From Haloterrigena gelatinilytica (lineage in GTDB: Archaea; Halobacteriota; Halobacteria; Halobacteriales; Natrialbaceae), in contig NZ_JABUQZ010000001.1 of assembly GCF_013342145.1 (NCBI RefSeq), positions 248,001 to 312,000 on the forward strand: a stretch of DNA of 64,000 nucleotides. The letters are read 5' to 3'. The position numbers and the translations under genes were made by a program. Below, piece by piece: positions 49,898 to 57,820 of the stretch; positions within the stretch are counted from its first letter, which is position 1; every line of letters starts with the position of its first letter. The notes beneath the pieces were generated by a model. That model ran no database searches. It was not told where the DNA came from and saw nothing but the letters and a program-made list of their open reading frames with translations.

Positions 49898-51073
49898 ATG
49901 GCCCCTGAGATTACGCGCATCGAGACGATGGAGTTCGAGTATCCGCTCGAGGACCTGGGAACGGACGGCAACGGCTTCAACCTGGTGTACGAACCGGGTT
50001 CCACCCTCCAGGCGACCCAACTCGCGCTCAAGGTTCACACCGACGTCGACGTCACCGGCGAGTACGTTCTCGTCACGTCGACCGCGCCCGACCAGATCGA
50101 GACGTACGCGGAGTACCTCGTCGGGAAGAATCCCCTGAAGCGCGAGCGCCACTGGAGCGAGATCAAGCGCGCGCTCCGGAAGTACGACCGGATGGGGATC
50201 GGGCCGCTCGATATCGCGTTGTGGGACTTCGCCGGCAAGTACTACGACGCGCCGATCCACGAGCTGCTCGGCACCTACCGGACTGAATTTCCGGCCTACG
50301 CCTCCACCTACCACGGCGACGAGAACGGGGGCCTCGACTCGCCGGAGGCGTTCGCGGACTTCGCTGAGGAGTGTCTCGAGATGGGGTACCGGGGGTTCAA
50401 GATCCACGGCTGGGGCGGCAGCGACGAGGCTCGCGACATCCAGCGGGAAGTCGAGACCGTCCACGCCGTCGGCGAGCGCGTCGGCGACGAGATGGATCTC
50501 ATGTTCGATCCGGCCTGCGAGTACGAGACCTTCGCGGACGCGCTCAAGGTCGGCCGCGCCTGCGACGACCACGACTTCTTCTGGTACGAGGATCCCTACC
50601 GCGACGGCGGCATCTCCCAGCACGGCCACCGGAAACTCGGCGAGATGCTCGAGACGCCGCTTCTCCAGACCGAACACGTCCGCGGGCTGGAACCCCACGC
50701 GGACTTCGTCGTCAACGACGCGACCGACTTCGTCCGGACCGATCCCGAGTACGACGCCGGCATCACCGGCGCGATGAAAGTCGTTCACATGGCCGAGGCG
50801 TTCGGGCTGGACGTCGAGTTCCACGCGCCCGGACCGGCTCACCGCCACTGTATCGCCGCCACGCGGAATACGAATTACTACGAACTCGCGCTGGTCCATC
50901 CCGACTGCGACAACACCACGCCGCCCCTCTACGAGGGCGGGTACTCCGACCAACTCGAGGCCATCGACGAGAACGGTCGCGTCGAAGTTCCCGACGGCCC
51001 CGGACTCGGCGTCGACTATGACTGGGACTACATCGAGGACAACCTGACCGGTGACGTCCACGTCTTCGATTGA
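49898..51073 (+). CDS. enolase-superfamily (mandelate racemase/muconate lactonizing) enzyme
   Basis: A 391-residue member of the enolase superfamily. The N-terminal cap reads ITRIETMEFEYPLEDLGTDG. The barrel shows GIGPLDIALWDFAGKYYDAPIHELLG, YRGFKIHGWG with the catalytic Lys, DLMFDPACEY (first metal Asp), FFWYEDPYRD (Glu-Asp) and LLQTEHVRG (Glu). The late VEFHAPGPAHRHCIAA region carries a candidate general acid/base His. These enzymes abstract an alpha proton from carboxylates, typically sugar acids. A TATA-like GCTTAAGC lies 25-32 bases upstream of the ATG. No dehydratase-pathway genes are adjacent, so the substrate is open. Confidence 0.9.
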   Translation: MAPEITRIETMEFEYPLEDLGTDGNGFNLVYEPGSTLQATQLALKVHTDVDVTGEYVLVTSTAPDQIETYAEYLVGKNPLKRERHWSEIKRALRKYDRMGIGPLDIALWDFAGKYYDAPIHELLGTYRTEFPAYASTYHGDENGGLDSPEAFADFAEECLEMGYRGFKIHGWGGSDEARDIQREVETVHAVGERVGDEMDLMFDPACEYETFADALKVGRACDDHDFFWYEDPYRDGGISQHGHRKLGEMLETPLLQTEHVRGLEPHADFVVNDATDFVRTDPEYDAGITGAMKVVHMAEAFGLDVEFHAPGPAHRHCIAATRNTNYYELALVHPDCDNTTPPLYEGGYSDQLEAIDENGRVEVPDGPGLGVDYDWDYIEDNLTGDVHVFD

Positions 51074-51206
51074 GCCGCCACTTTCTCCGTACGGCCGGTA
51101 GAACGGAGACGAATACCTCCAGTCGACTTTCGGCGTTATTGGAGACGATCGAAGAGCATCTCCTAACAGTGTCTGACGGCCAACTCACTATCTACGTTTG
51201 CGCGCT

Positions 51207-51569
51207 GTGACTGACGTGTCCAAACCGACTCGAGGTTCGCTTTTCCAGATTCCAGCGGCTCGCTACGTTCGCCGGTTGAAATGTGGAAACGTCCGTCCTC
51301 CCCGATTTGAACAGCTGAGAGACGGTCTCGCTCGCTTCGCTCGCGAGCGTGCGACTCTCATGTTCGAATCGTGTCGGGATCTCCGTTTCGGGATTCCAGC
51401 GACTCGCGCCGCTCGTCGTTTTGAATCCCAAAAAGTCCGCCCTCCCCGATTTGAACGGAGTGAGACGTTCCGGGCGTGCGGCGCTTCGCGCCGTTCCGGG
51501 GCTGCGACTCACAAGCTCAAATCGTGTCGGTCGGATTTTCGGAGAAAATCCGCCCTCCCCGATTTGAAC
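51207..51569. repeat. tandem array of about 150-base units carrying tRNA-Tyr 3' ends
   Basis: Three degenerate units begin at GTGACTGAC (51207), GCGACTCTC (51351) and GCGACTCAC (51504). Each starts with a variant of GACTCTCATGTTCGAATCGT; the first two contain ATTCCAGCG and CTCG-rich blocks. Each unit contains a copy of CCGCCCTCCCCGATTTGAAC, at 51293-51312 (one mismatch), 51437-51456 and 51550-51569. The last copy is the real tRNA-Tyr acceptor and T-arm strand. GC-rich inverted repeats (CTCGCTTCGCTCGCGAG; GGCGCTTCGCGCC) lie between them. The pattern fits repeated attachment sites left by an integrating element, though none is present. Confidence 0.7.
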
Positions 51570-51622
51570 GGGGGACAAGTCGATCTACAGTCGACTGCTC
51601 TACCAGTCTGAGCTAAGGGCGG
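51549..51622 (-). tRNA. trnY: tRNA-Tyr (GTA)
   Basis: On the minus strand the gene reads CCGCCCT TA GCTC AGACTGGTA GAGC A, then anticodon stem GTCGA, loop CTGTAGA with anticodon GTA, stem TCGAC, a five-base variable region, T stem CCCCG / loop TTCAAAT / CGGGG, acceptor AGGGCGG and discriminator A. All stems pair perfectly and CCA is not encoded. No intron is visible. A TATA-like CTTATGTG on the minus strand (about 51648-51655) is 26-33 bases upstream of the 5' end. Its 3' end is copied twice in the adjoining repeat array. Confidence 0.97.
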
Positions 51623-51687
51623 GCGTACCTCAACATAGTCGCCGTCGGTCACATAAGGGTTATTATTCGCGTCGGTGCGACCGCCGT

Positions 51688-51694
51688 GTCTTAC
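51688..51694. promoter_or_regulatory. GTCTTAC heptamer upstream of the RHH/zinc-ribbon gene
   Basis: The heptamer GTCTTAC, the complement of GTAAGAC, lies 55-61 bases before the gene at 51749. It is the same element as the five copies before cdrS, and could be a shared site for an RHH regulator. An AT-rich dyad, TTGATA...TATCAA, at 51711-51731 sits at the promoter position. Confidence 0.5.
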
Positions 51695-51748
51695 AGCGCG
51701 ATCAACATGATTGATATAGTTGGAGTATCAATACTCGCGTAGCTCCGA

Positions 51749-52360
51749 ATGAGTAAAATCACGTTCCGCGCCGACGACGACCTCGTCGACGAACTCGAGG
51801 CGCTCGAGATCTCCAAGAGCGAAGCGATGCGAGAGGCGCTGCGCTCGTATCTCGGGGCCGACGGACGGTCGGAACGTGACGGCGCGGCGAACGAGGCCAG
51901 CACGGGCGCGATCGACGACCTGATCCGCCGGCGGGTCGACGAACGGATCGACGAACGCCTTCGGGAGCTAGACCGAGGCGCCCGCACGCGCGACCGCCGC
52001 GGACCGAACGAGATCTCCGTCACCGTTTCGCTCGCGGACGACGCCCGCGACGGGCGGCCGGAAGCCGCGGGCGACCGCGCGCGCAGCGTCACCCATCAGT
52101 CGGACGATCCGGTCGAGGACACCGCCCCCGCCAGTACCGACGAGCAGTCGGCGGTGGACGACGACGGTCCCGTCCAGTGTGGACAGTGTGGCGAGCCGGT
52201 CGCGGACGACCACGTCTTCTGTCCCAACTGCGGAGAGAAGGCGTCGCGACGGCTGTTCTGTGAGTGCGGTGACGAGGTCCGTTCGGACTGGTCGTTCTGT
52301 CCCGGCTGCGGTCGTCGGACGCCGGCGGCGGACGTGCTCGGACGTGACACTCCGTCATAA
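51749..52360 (+). CDS. cdrL: RHH/double-zinc-ribbon regulator, likely CdrL
   Basis: A 203-residue protein. The N-terminal ribbon-helix-helix (about 1-45) reads SKITFRADDDLVDELEALEI and KSEAMREALRSYL. A charged coil (about 60-85) and a Pro/Asp-rich linker follow. Two zinc ribbons are at the C-terminus: VQCGQCGEPV...HVFCPNCGEK, then FCECGDEV...SFCPGCGRR (about 143-190). The position directly upstream of cdrS-ftsZ2 on the same strand agrees with CdrL, a regulator described in Halobacterium as controlling that operon. I recall that report but cannot check it here. A TATA-like GATATAG (51713-51719) lies 30-36 bases upstream. Confidence 0.75.
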   Translation: MSKITFRADDDLVDELEALEISKSEAMREALRSYLGADGRSERDGAANEASTGAIDDLIRRRVDERIDERLRELDRGARTRDRRGPNEISVTVSLADDARDGRPEAAGDRARSVTHQSDDPVEDTAPASTDEQSAVDDDGPVQCGQCGEPVADDHVFCPNCGEKASRRLFCECGDEVRSDWSFCPGCGRRTPAADVLGRDTPS

Positions 52361-52368
52361 GGACCTGT

Positions 52369-52538
52369 GTAAGACACGGATAGTCGCGTCCGACGAAAGT
52401 TTTATTGTGTATGGCAGTATTCCACTTATTCGCGTAAGACGGTCGTCTTACAACGGTCGGCAAACGCCGAAAAACGCCCGATCTCGGGCGGCTCCGTGTA
52501 AGACACGTCGCGTCTGACAGGGGCGCGCGCCGTCTTAC
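52369..52538. promoter_or_regulatory. operator region of the cdrS-ftsZ2 operon
   Basis: The heptamer GTAAGAC or its complement occurs five times: 52369-52375, 52434-52440, 52445-52451 (reverse), 52498-52504 and 52532-52538 (reverse). The middle pair forms GTAAGAC-GGTC-GTCTTAC. The first and fourth sit within the longer GTGTAAGACAC. Candidate TATA elements are TTTTATT (52399-52405) and CTTATT (52425-52430), so the palindrome would overlap or directly follow the transcription start. No gene of useful size lies in this gap. Confidence 0.6.
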
Positions 52539-52556
52539 CCCAAGGGGAATACAACA

Positions 52557-52736
52557 ATGGAGCGTGTGACACTGCGAATTCCGAAACAGCAGATCGAGGA
52601 GGTCGAACAACTGGTCGACTCGGGCGAGTTCCCGAACCGGAGCGAAGCGATCCGGTCGGCCGTTCGCGAGATGATCAACGAACAGAGCGACGGACCGAGC
52701 GAGCAGTCCGGCAAACACAACTGGGCCAAGGTGTAA
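52557..52736 (+). CDS. cdrS: ribbon-helix-helix cell-division regulator CdrS
   Basis: A 59-residue RHH protein that is short enough to be missed by length filters. It reads [20 protein letters not shown], then [20 protein letters not shown] and ends SGKHNWAKV. The strand (VTLRIP) and helices A and B of the MetJ/Arc fold are all visible. The stop is two bases before the ftsZ2 start, so the genes are co-transcribed. In haloarchaea CdrS, encoded next to ftsZ2, controls ftsZ2 expression and cell division. GTAAGAC heptamers upstream are candidate autoregulatory sites. Confidence 0.93.
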   Translation: MERVTLRIPKQQIEEVEQLVDSGEFPNRSEAIRSAVREMINEQSDGPSEQSGKHNWAKV

Positions 52737-52738
52737 CG

Positions 52739-53932
52739 ATGCAGGATATCGTTCAAGACGCACTCGAAAACGCCGAACAGGAGTCCCGGGAGATGGAAGA
52801 CATGGACGAGGACGAGTTCGGCGACCCCCGAATCGTCATCGTCGGTTGCGGCGGTGCGGGTAACAACACGATCAACCGGCTGTACAACATCGGCGTCGAC
52901 GGTGCCGACACCGTGGCTATCAACACGGACAAGCAGCACCTGAAGATGATCGAGGCCGACACGAAGATCCTGGTCGGCAAGTCCCTCACTAACGGGCTCG
53001 GCGCGGGTGGCGACCCATCGATGGGCGAACGCGCGACCGAGATGGCCCAGAGCACGATCAAGGAGGTCCTCGGCGACGCGGACCTCGTGTTCGTGACCGC
53101 CGGGATGGGCGGCGGAACCGGTACCGGCGCCGCTCCCGTCGTCTCCAAGATCGCCAAGGAACAGGGTGCGATCGTCGTCGGTATGGTCTCGACGCCGTTC
53201 AATGTCGAACGTGCGCGGACGGTCAAGGCCGAGGAAGGCCTCGAGAAGCTGCGAGATCAGGCCGACTCGATCATCGTCCTCGACAACAACCGGCTGCTGG
53301 ACTACGTTCCGAACCTCCCGATCGGCAAGGCGTTCTCGGTGATGGACCAGATCATCGCCGAGACCGTCAAGGGTATCTCGGAGACGATCACCCAGCCCTC
53401 GCTGATCAACCTGGACTACGCCGACATGTCGACGATCATGAACCAGGGCGGCGTCGCCGTCATGCTGGTCGGCGAAACCCAGGACAAGAACAAGACCGAC
53501 GAGGTCGTCAAGGACGCGATGAACCACCCGCTGCTGGACGTCGACTACCGCGGCGCAAGCGGCGGACTGGTCCACATCACCGGCGGCCCCGACCTCACGC
53601 TGAAAGAGGCCGAGGGCATCGCGGACAACATCACCGAGCGCCTCGAGGCCTCGGCGAACGTCATCTGGGGCGCGCGGATCCAGGACAACTACAAGGGCAA
53701 GGTGCGGGTTATGGCGATCATGACCGGCGTCCAGAGCGCGCAGGTGCTCGGTCCGACGACCCAGAAGCAGGCCGACAAGTCCCGCAAGAGCATCGAGGGA
53801 TTCAACCAGGCCGACTTCGACGCGAGCAACAACGTCGAGGAAGCGGGCTCGCGGACGCGAGGCTCCAACGCGCACAGCGACGGCGGCCGCGAAGAGGTCG
53901 AGAAACAGCACGGCGTCGACGTGATCCGGTAA
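52739..53932 (+). CDS. ftsZ2: cell division GTPase FtsZ2
   Basis: A 397-residue tubulin-superfamily GTPase. After an acidic N-terminal extension (about 1-25, [10 protein letters not shown]) come [17 protein letters not shown], the tubulin signature [15 protein letters not shown] (about 122-136), [21 protein letters not shown] and [10 protein letters not shown]. The T7 segment is [16 protein letters not shown]. The variable C-terminal tail (about 350-397) is charged and ends [10 protein letters not shown]. FtsZ2 acts with FtsZ1 in the haloarchaeal division ring, mainly in constriction. Linkage to cdrS and, further on, ncsA matches the conserved haloarchaeal order. Confidence 0.96.
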   Translation: MQDIVQDALENAEQESREMEDMDEDEFGDPRIVIVGCGGAGNNTINRLYNIGVDGADTVAINTDKQHLKMIEADTKILVGKSLTNGLGAGGDPSMGERATEMAQSTIKEVLGDADLVFVTAGMGGGTGTGAAPVVSKIAKEQGAIVVGMVSTPFNVERARTVKAEEGLEKLRDQADSIIVLDNNRLLDYVPNLPIGKAFSVMDQIIAETVKGISETITQPSLINLDYADMSTIMNQGGVAVMLVGETQDKNKTDEVVKDAMNHPLLDVDYRGASGGLVHITGGPDLTLKEAEGIADNITERLEASANVIWGARIQDNYKGKVRVMAIMTGVQSAQVLGPTTQKQADKSRKSIEGFNQADFDASNNVEEAGSRTRGSNAHSDGGREEVEKQHGVDVIR

Positions 53933-54292
53933 TCGACGCGCCGCGCGCGAGCGCTGCTCGAACCGCCACTGCGACGGCATCGACGCACCTGACACACCAT
54001 CCGCCGTCCGCGGCAGGCGGTCCGCGATACGACACACCACTCACCACTACTCGCGGATCGATCGACGGATCGGATCCGTTTTTCGGCGTTCGTCTCGAGT
54101 CCCCGAGTGACGAGTCTCGAGAACGATCGCAGTCGCTTTATCACCCGTTTACGACCGTATACGACGGTAGGCCTCCAGATCCGCCTACGGGCGAACGAGT
54201 CGGATCCCCGTAGCGTCGGTCGCTCGGCGACAGTACCGGGCGGAGTGCCGTCGCCGGAACGCATTAGTTGGATTGCGGACACGAGAGCTAGT
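53933..54292 (+). other. intergenic region with promoter and alternative hairpins
   Basis: In this 360-base gap after ftsZ2, TATA-like GCTTTATC (54136-54143) would start a transcript near 54165. Immediately after it, GTAGGC (54167-54172) can pair with GCCTAC (54183-54188), while CTACGGG (54185-54191) can pair with CCCGTAG (54207-54213). The two hairpins share 54185-54188 and so exclude each other. A second TATA-like CATTAG (about 54262) lies about 27 bases before the next gene. The first could drive a small RNA or an upstream leader; the rest of the gap shows nothing. Confidence 0.4.
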
Positions 54293-54715
54293 ATGTCCCT
54301 CCGACTCGCCCTGCAGGTCGTCGGCGCCCTCGTCGTCGGCTATCTCCTCTTCGTGACGATCGTCGCGATGGGGCCGATCGGCTGGGCGATATTCGTGCCG
54401 CTGCTCGCGATCGGCACCGTGCAAGTGTACCGAAACCGGACGCGAGACGACGGGAGCGCCGGATCGCCTAACTACTGCCCTAACTGCGGTTCGGCTCTCG
54501 AGTACGACAGTGTCGGTGAGGAAACGGACGACGGCGGGTGGGCGGTCCGCTACTGTCCGGACTGCGGCGCACCGCTGGGTTCCGACGGAGACGCGGATCG
54601 CGACGGCCGCGCGGACGAGACGAGCGGCGCCGAGCGGCCGGCGAACTGTCCGGATTGCGGCGCGCCGAACGATCCGGACCGCACGACGTGTGACTACTGC
54701 GATACCGCCCTCTGA
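54293..54715 (+). CDS. membrane-anchored zinc-ribbon protein
   Basis: A 140-residue protein with two N-terminal membrane segments (LALQVVGALVVGYLLFVTIV and GPIGWAIFVPLLAIGTVQVY) and three CxxC zinc knuckles in the cytoplasmic tail: NYCPNCGSALE, RYCPDCGAPL and ANCPDCGAPN...TCDYCDTAL. The ATG at 54293 is the last start before the first helix. Such proteins are common in haloarchaea and their role is unknown. It is convergent with ncsA. Confidence 0.75.
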   Translation: MSLRLALQVVGALVVGYLLFVTIVAMGPIGWAIFVPLLAIGTVQVYRNRTRDDGSAGSPNYCPNCGSALEYDSVGEETDDGGWAVRYCPDCGAPLGSDGDADRDGRADETSGAERPANCPDCGAPNDPDRTTCDYCDTAL

Positions 54716-54738
54716 CGCTCGTTTCCGTTCGAGTCAGT

Positions 54739-55698
54739 TCAGACCAGCGACTCGAGCAGCGAGCACTTCCGACAGATCTCGCGGGTCGTCGTCGAACCGC
54801 ATTCGGTGCACTCGCGCAGTTCGGCGCCGTCGTCGCCGCTGAACTCGTCGGCGGCGATCGCGGCCAGATCCTCGTAGCCCGCGAGGATCGAGTGGCGGGT
54901 GCCGGGGTGGTTCTCCTCTAACTCGTAGAGCAACTGCTGGATCTCGCCGCGGTAGGCCTCGCTCGCGTGGGGACACTCCGTGATGTGGGCCGGGAGGTCG
55001 TTTACGTGGGCGTAGAGTGCGACCTCCTTTTCGGGGACGTCCCGAAGCGGCTTTGCACGCGGAACGAACTCACTCTGTTCCTCGCGCTCGGAGAGGGCGC
55101 CGAGGCTGGCGTCGAAGTGTTTCGCGATCTGTTCGACGTCGCCCTCGAGGAAGTTCATCAGCGCCGTCTGGGCCTCGTCGTCGAGATTGTGGCCGGTCAG
55201 CAGGAGGTCGGCCTCGAGGTTCTCGGCGTACTTCTCCAGGAGGTCCCGGCGGAAGACGCCGCAGTAGGCGCAGGCGGCCATGTTCTCGGGGTCGTCCTCG
55301 ACGACGTCGTCCATCCGGACGCCGAACTCCTCCTCGTAGGAGACGAGTTCGTGGCGGATCCCCAGGTCGTCGGCGAGTTCGACGCAGGCGTCGACCGACT
55401 TGTCGCGGTAGCCCTCGATCCCCTCGTGGATCGTCAGGCCGACGAGTTCGATACGCGGATCCTCGGCGAACGTGTCGTGGAGGATCTGCGTCAGGACGAC
55501 GCTGTCCTTGCCGCCGGAGAGGCCGATCACCCACGTCTGGGGGTTCTCGGGGGTCGCGTCTCGCGGAACCAGATCGTCCCGGCGCACCCGGCGGCGCACT
55601 CGCTTCTCGACCGACTCGCGGAAGTGATCCGCACAGAGGTGTGCCCCGGAGTAGGCGGCGTGCATCACCGCCTCCTCGTCACACCGATTACAGTCCAT
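54739..55698 (-). CDS. ncsA: tRNA 2-thiolation adenylyltransferase NcsA (Ncs6/CTU1 family)
   Basis: A 319-residue PP-loop enzyme that adenylates U34 of lysine, glutamate and glutamine tRNAs before sulfur is delivered by a ubiquitin-like SAMP protein. Visible are an N-terminal zinc site MDCNRCDEEAV...HLCADHF, the PP-loop GLSGGKDSVVLTQIL (about 60-75), CAYCGVFRRDLLEKYAE, LTGHNLDDEAQTALMNF, ITECPHASEAYRGEI and a C-terminal CTECGSTTTREICRKC knuckle. The ATG at 55698 starts at the zinc motif; an upstream ATG adds three residues. Adjacency to ftsZ2 is as in Haloferax. Confidence 0.93.
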   Translation of the reverse strand: MDCNRCDEEAVMHAAYSGAHLCADHFRESVEKRVRRRVRRDDLVPRDATPENPQTWVIGLSGGKDSVVLTQILHDTFAEDPRIELVGLTIHEGIEGYRDKSVDACVELADDLGIRHELVSYEEEFGVRMDDVVEDDPENMAACAYCGVFRRDLLEKYAENLEADLLLTGHNLDDEAQTALMNFLEGDVEQIAKHFDASLGALSEREEQSEFVPRAKPLRDVPEKEVALYAHVNDLPAHITECPHASEAYRGEIQQLLYELEENHPGTRHSILAGYEDLAAIAADEFSGDDGAELRECTECGSTTTREICRKCSLLESLV

Positions 55699-55813
55699 CG
55701 CCGCCACCTTACCGACGAACGCGTATGTCCGTTTCGTCTTTTCGTCCCCCGGCCGCCCCGCTCCCGCGCCGTCGTGTCGAGAAGCTCTTTCGCGAGACCG
55801 GAAGCGGACGGGT

Positions 55814-55894
55814 ATGACGGCGTCCGACGGGTTATCGCCGACCGACGACCGGCCGATCGACGCGTTCGACGACGGCGACGGGAAAAGTCTTTAA
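55814..55894 (+). CDS. possible 26-codon acidic leader frame
   Basis: ATG at 55814 gives MTASDGLSPTDDRPIDAFDD then GDGKSL and a TAA at 55892-55894. The TAA overlaps an ATG at 55894 (TAATG) that is in frame with the following kinase. The peptide is acidic like haloarchaeal proteins. It may be a coupled leader or chance. A TATA-like CTTTAAT at 55888-55894 competes with this reading. Confidence 0.22.
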   Translation: MTASDGLSPTDDRPIDAFDDGDGKSL

Positions 55895-55974
55895 TGCTAG
55901 TCAGACAGTCTCAAACATATCGGGGGAGAGCGTCGACGAGTGCCGCCGATTGCAGCCGAACACACCATGGAACG

Positions 55975-56859
55975 ATGATCGGTCGACTCCAGAGCGCCGT
56001 TGGAATCGCGTTCACGTACCTTTTCGTCGGGACGTCGTGGATCGTCGTCACCGATTACGTCGTGCTGGGACTGATCGGCGATCCGCAGACGACGGCGCGG
56101 CTCCAGACCGCGAAGGGCTGGGTCTTCGTCGTCGGCTCGACCTGCCTGGTCTACGCGCTCGTGCGCTCGAATCAGCGACGCCACGAGCGGACGACCGACC
56201 GACTCGAGCACGCGCTCCAGCAGACGAGCGTCCTGCACCGACTCCTGCGGCACAACCTGCGGAACAACTGTAACGTCATCCGGGGTAACGCCGAACTCCT
56301 CGAGGCGAACGACGAGGTTCCGGCGGACGTCGACCCGTACCTCGAGGAGATCAAACACCAGACGGATCGACTGGTCGAACTCGGATCCAAGACGCGGTGT
56401 CTCCGGGACGCCGTCCTCGACGGGGACGAGCCGGTCCGCCGACTGGACCTCACCGCGGCGATCGACGCCGTCGTCGACGACGTCCGCGATCGCTATCCGT
56501 CGGCGACCATCGAGACCGACCGTCCCGAAGTGTGTTCCGTTCGGACGACGCCGAAGATCGAACGCGCGTTCCGGGAACTGCTCGACAACGCAATCGAACA
56601 CAGCGAGCGGGCGGATCCCGCGGTTCGCATCGCAGTTCGGCGAACGCGCGAGGGCGTCGATGTCGTCGTCGCCGACGACGGCCCCGGACTGCCGGCGACC
56701 GAGCGAACCGTCCTCGAGGAGGGGATCGAGTCGCCGATGATCCACTCGGAGGGGCTGGGCCTCTGGATCGTTCGGACGATCGTCGTGCAGGCCGGCGGGA
56801 GCGTCGAACTGGTCGAGGAGTCGCAGGGAACGACCATCGTGCTCTCGCTTCCGGACTGA
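55975..56859 (+). CDS. membrane sensor histidine kinase
   Basis: A 294-residue kinase. Two helices near the N-terminus (VGIAFTYLFVGTSWIVV and GWVFVVGSTCLVYALV) are followed by a short coil. The HisKA-like motif LLRHNLRNNCNVIRGNAELL (phosphorylated His in RHN) follows, then HATPase with N box ELLDNAIEHSE and G boxes ADDGPGLP and GLGLWIVRTIV. No PAS or other sensor domain is present. The ATG at 55975 is preferred since a TATA-like element at 55888-55894 would put the start of transcription near 55918, after the alternative ATG at 55894. The partner response regulator is not in the window. Confidence 0.85.
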   Translation: MIGRLQSAVGIAFTYLFVGTSWIVVTDYVVLGLIGDPQTTARLQTAKGWVFVVGSTCLVYALVRSNQRRHERTTDRLEHALQQTSVLHRLLRHNLRNNCNVIRGNAELLEANDEVPADVDPYLEEIKHQTDRLVELGSKTRCLRDAVLDGDEPVRRLDLTAAIDAVVDDVRDRYPSATIETDRPEVCSVRTTPKIERAFRELLDNAIEHSERADPAVRIAVRRTREGVDVVVADDGPGLPATERTVLEEGIESPMIHSEGLGLWIVRTIVVQAGGSVELVEESQGTTIVLSLPD

Positions 56860-56917
56860 GCGGACTCGAGCGAGACCGTCGCGAACCCGTCGTCGTACGA
56901 CGGGCGAGCCGCGGCCT

Positions 56918-57655
56918 TCAGGCCGGCACCGGATCCGCTTCTTCTTCGGACTCGTCGTCCTCGACGGCCGCGGCACCGTCCTCGAGGGCGGCGAGCAGGG
57001 TCTCGACGTGGCGGTCGCGGCTCGCGGAGGAGAACAGCTCGTGGCCGCCGTCGTAGAGCACGACGTGTTCGGCGGGGACGCGCTCGCCGATCGGCCGGAG
57101 GCTAATCACGGGGTCGCGCAGCGAGCAGAAGACGACCGCGTCGTGGTCGATCGTCAGCAGTTCCTCCTGGGCGCGGCGCGTCTCGCGGACGAACGCCGGC
57201 GAGACCCAGTTCGGCGTCGTCTCGAGCTGGTGGTCGGTGGCCTCCTCGCCGATCGCCTCGCGGTCGAGCCCGGACACCGGGAGACAGGGCAGCGTCGTCG
57301 GTAGCTTCGAGACGGCCTCGAGCAGCGGCTCGGGGACCGTCTCGCCGTAGCCCCACCACGGGCTCAGGTAGACGTGGTTGTCCGCGCCGTCCAGGGCCTG
57401 GGCGATCAGCGCGCCAGCGCTGTGGCCGAGCAGTTGGTACTCCTCTAGGTCGCGGACGTACTCGGCGATCGGCTCGAGCCAGTCGGCTTTGAAGTCGTCG
57501 ATGTTCGTCGGGAGTTCGAAGGCGTGGACCCGGTAGCCGGCCTCGGTCAGCGTCCCGATGAGCCAGCTGACGTTCTCGTGGGTCCAGCGGTTGCCCCAGC
57601 CCATGACGAACACGAGTTCCTCGTCGCCGTCCTCGTTGAAGATCCGGTGTCGCAT
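56918..57655 (-). CDS. alpha/beta-hydrolase
   Basis: A 245-residue protein with alpha/beta-hydrolase features: FVMGWGNRWTHENVSWLIG near the N-terminus (oxyanion turn), the nucleophile elbow LLGHSAGALIAQ (about 94-105) and the late acid and His in CSLRDPVISL and VLYDGGHELFS. The C-terminus has an acidic tail (EDDESEEEADPVPA). The ATG at 57655 begins MRHRIFNEDGDEELV. The substrate is unknown. It is convergent with the kinase gene and divergent from the next. Confidence 0.83.
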   Translation of the reverse strand: MRHRIFNEDGDEELVFVMGWGNRWTHENVSWLIGTLTEAGYRVHAFELPTNIDDFKADWLEPIAEYVRDLEEYQLLGHSAGALIAQALDGADNHVYLSPWWGYGETVPEPLLEAVSKLPTTLPCLPVSGLDREAIGEEATDHQLETTPNWVSPAFVRETRRAQEELLTIDHDAVVFCSLRDPVISLRPIGERVPAEHVVLYDGGHELFSSASRDRHVETLLAALEDGAAAVEDDESEEEADPVPA

Positions 57656-57820
57656 GGGATTCCGTTCGCCGGGAACCGATAAAAAAGGTCCTCTCCTGAC
57701 ACAACCGCCGCGGCCGGCTCGAGTCTCGAGCGACGATCGACGGCTCCGCCGCCCGTCGCCCGCCGCGGTCTCGAGGCTCCGAAGAAACCGTTTTGCGACT
57801 CGAGCCCGCACGTACGCGTC

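Noticed and set aside
51207-51500. Further tRNA genes in the repeat array
   Set aside because: Only the acceptor/T-arm 3' strand is repeated; there is no anticodon arm, D arm or matching 5' acceptor strand in the outer copies.
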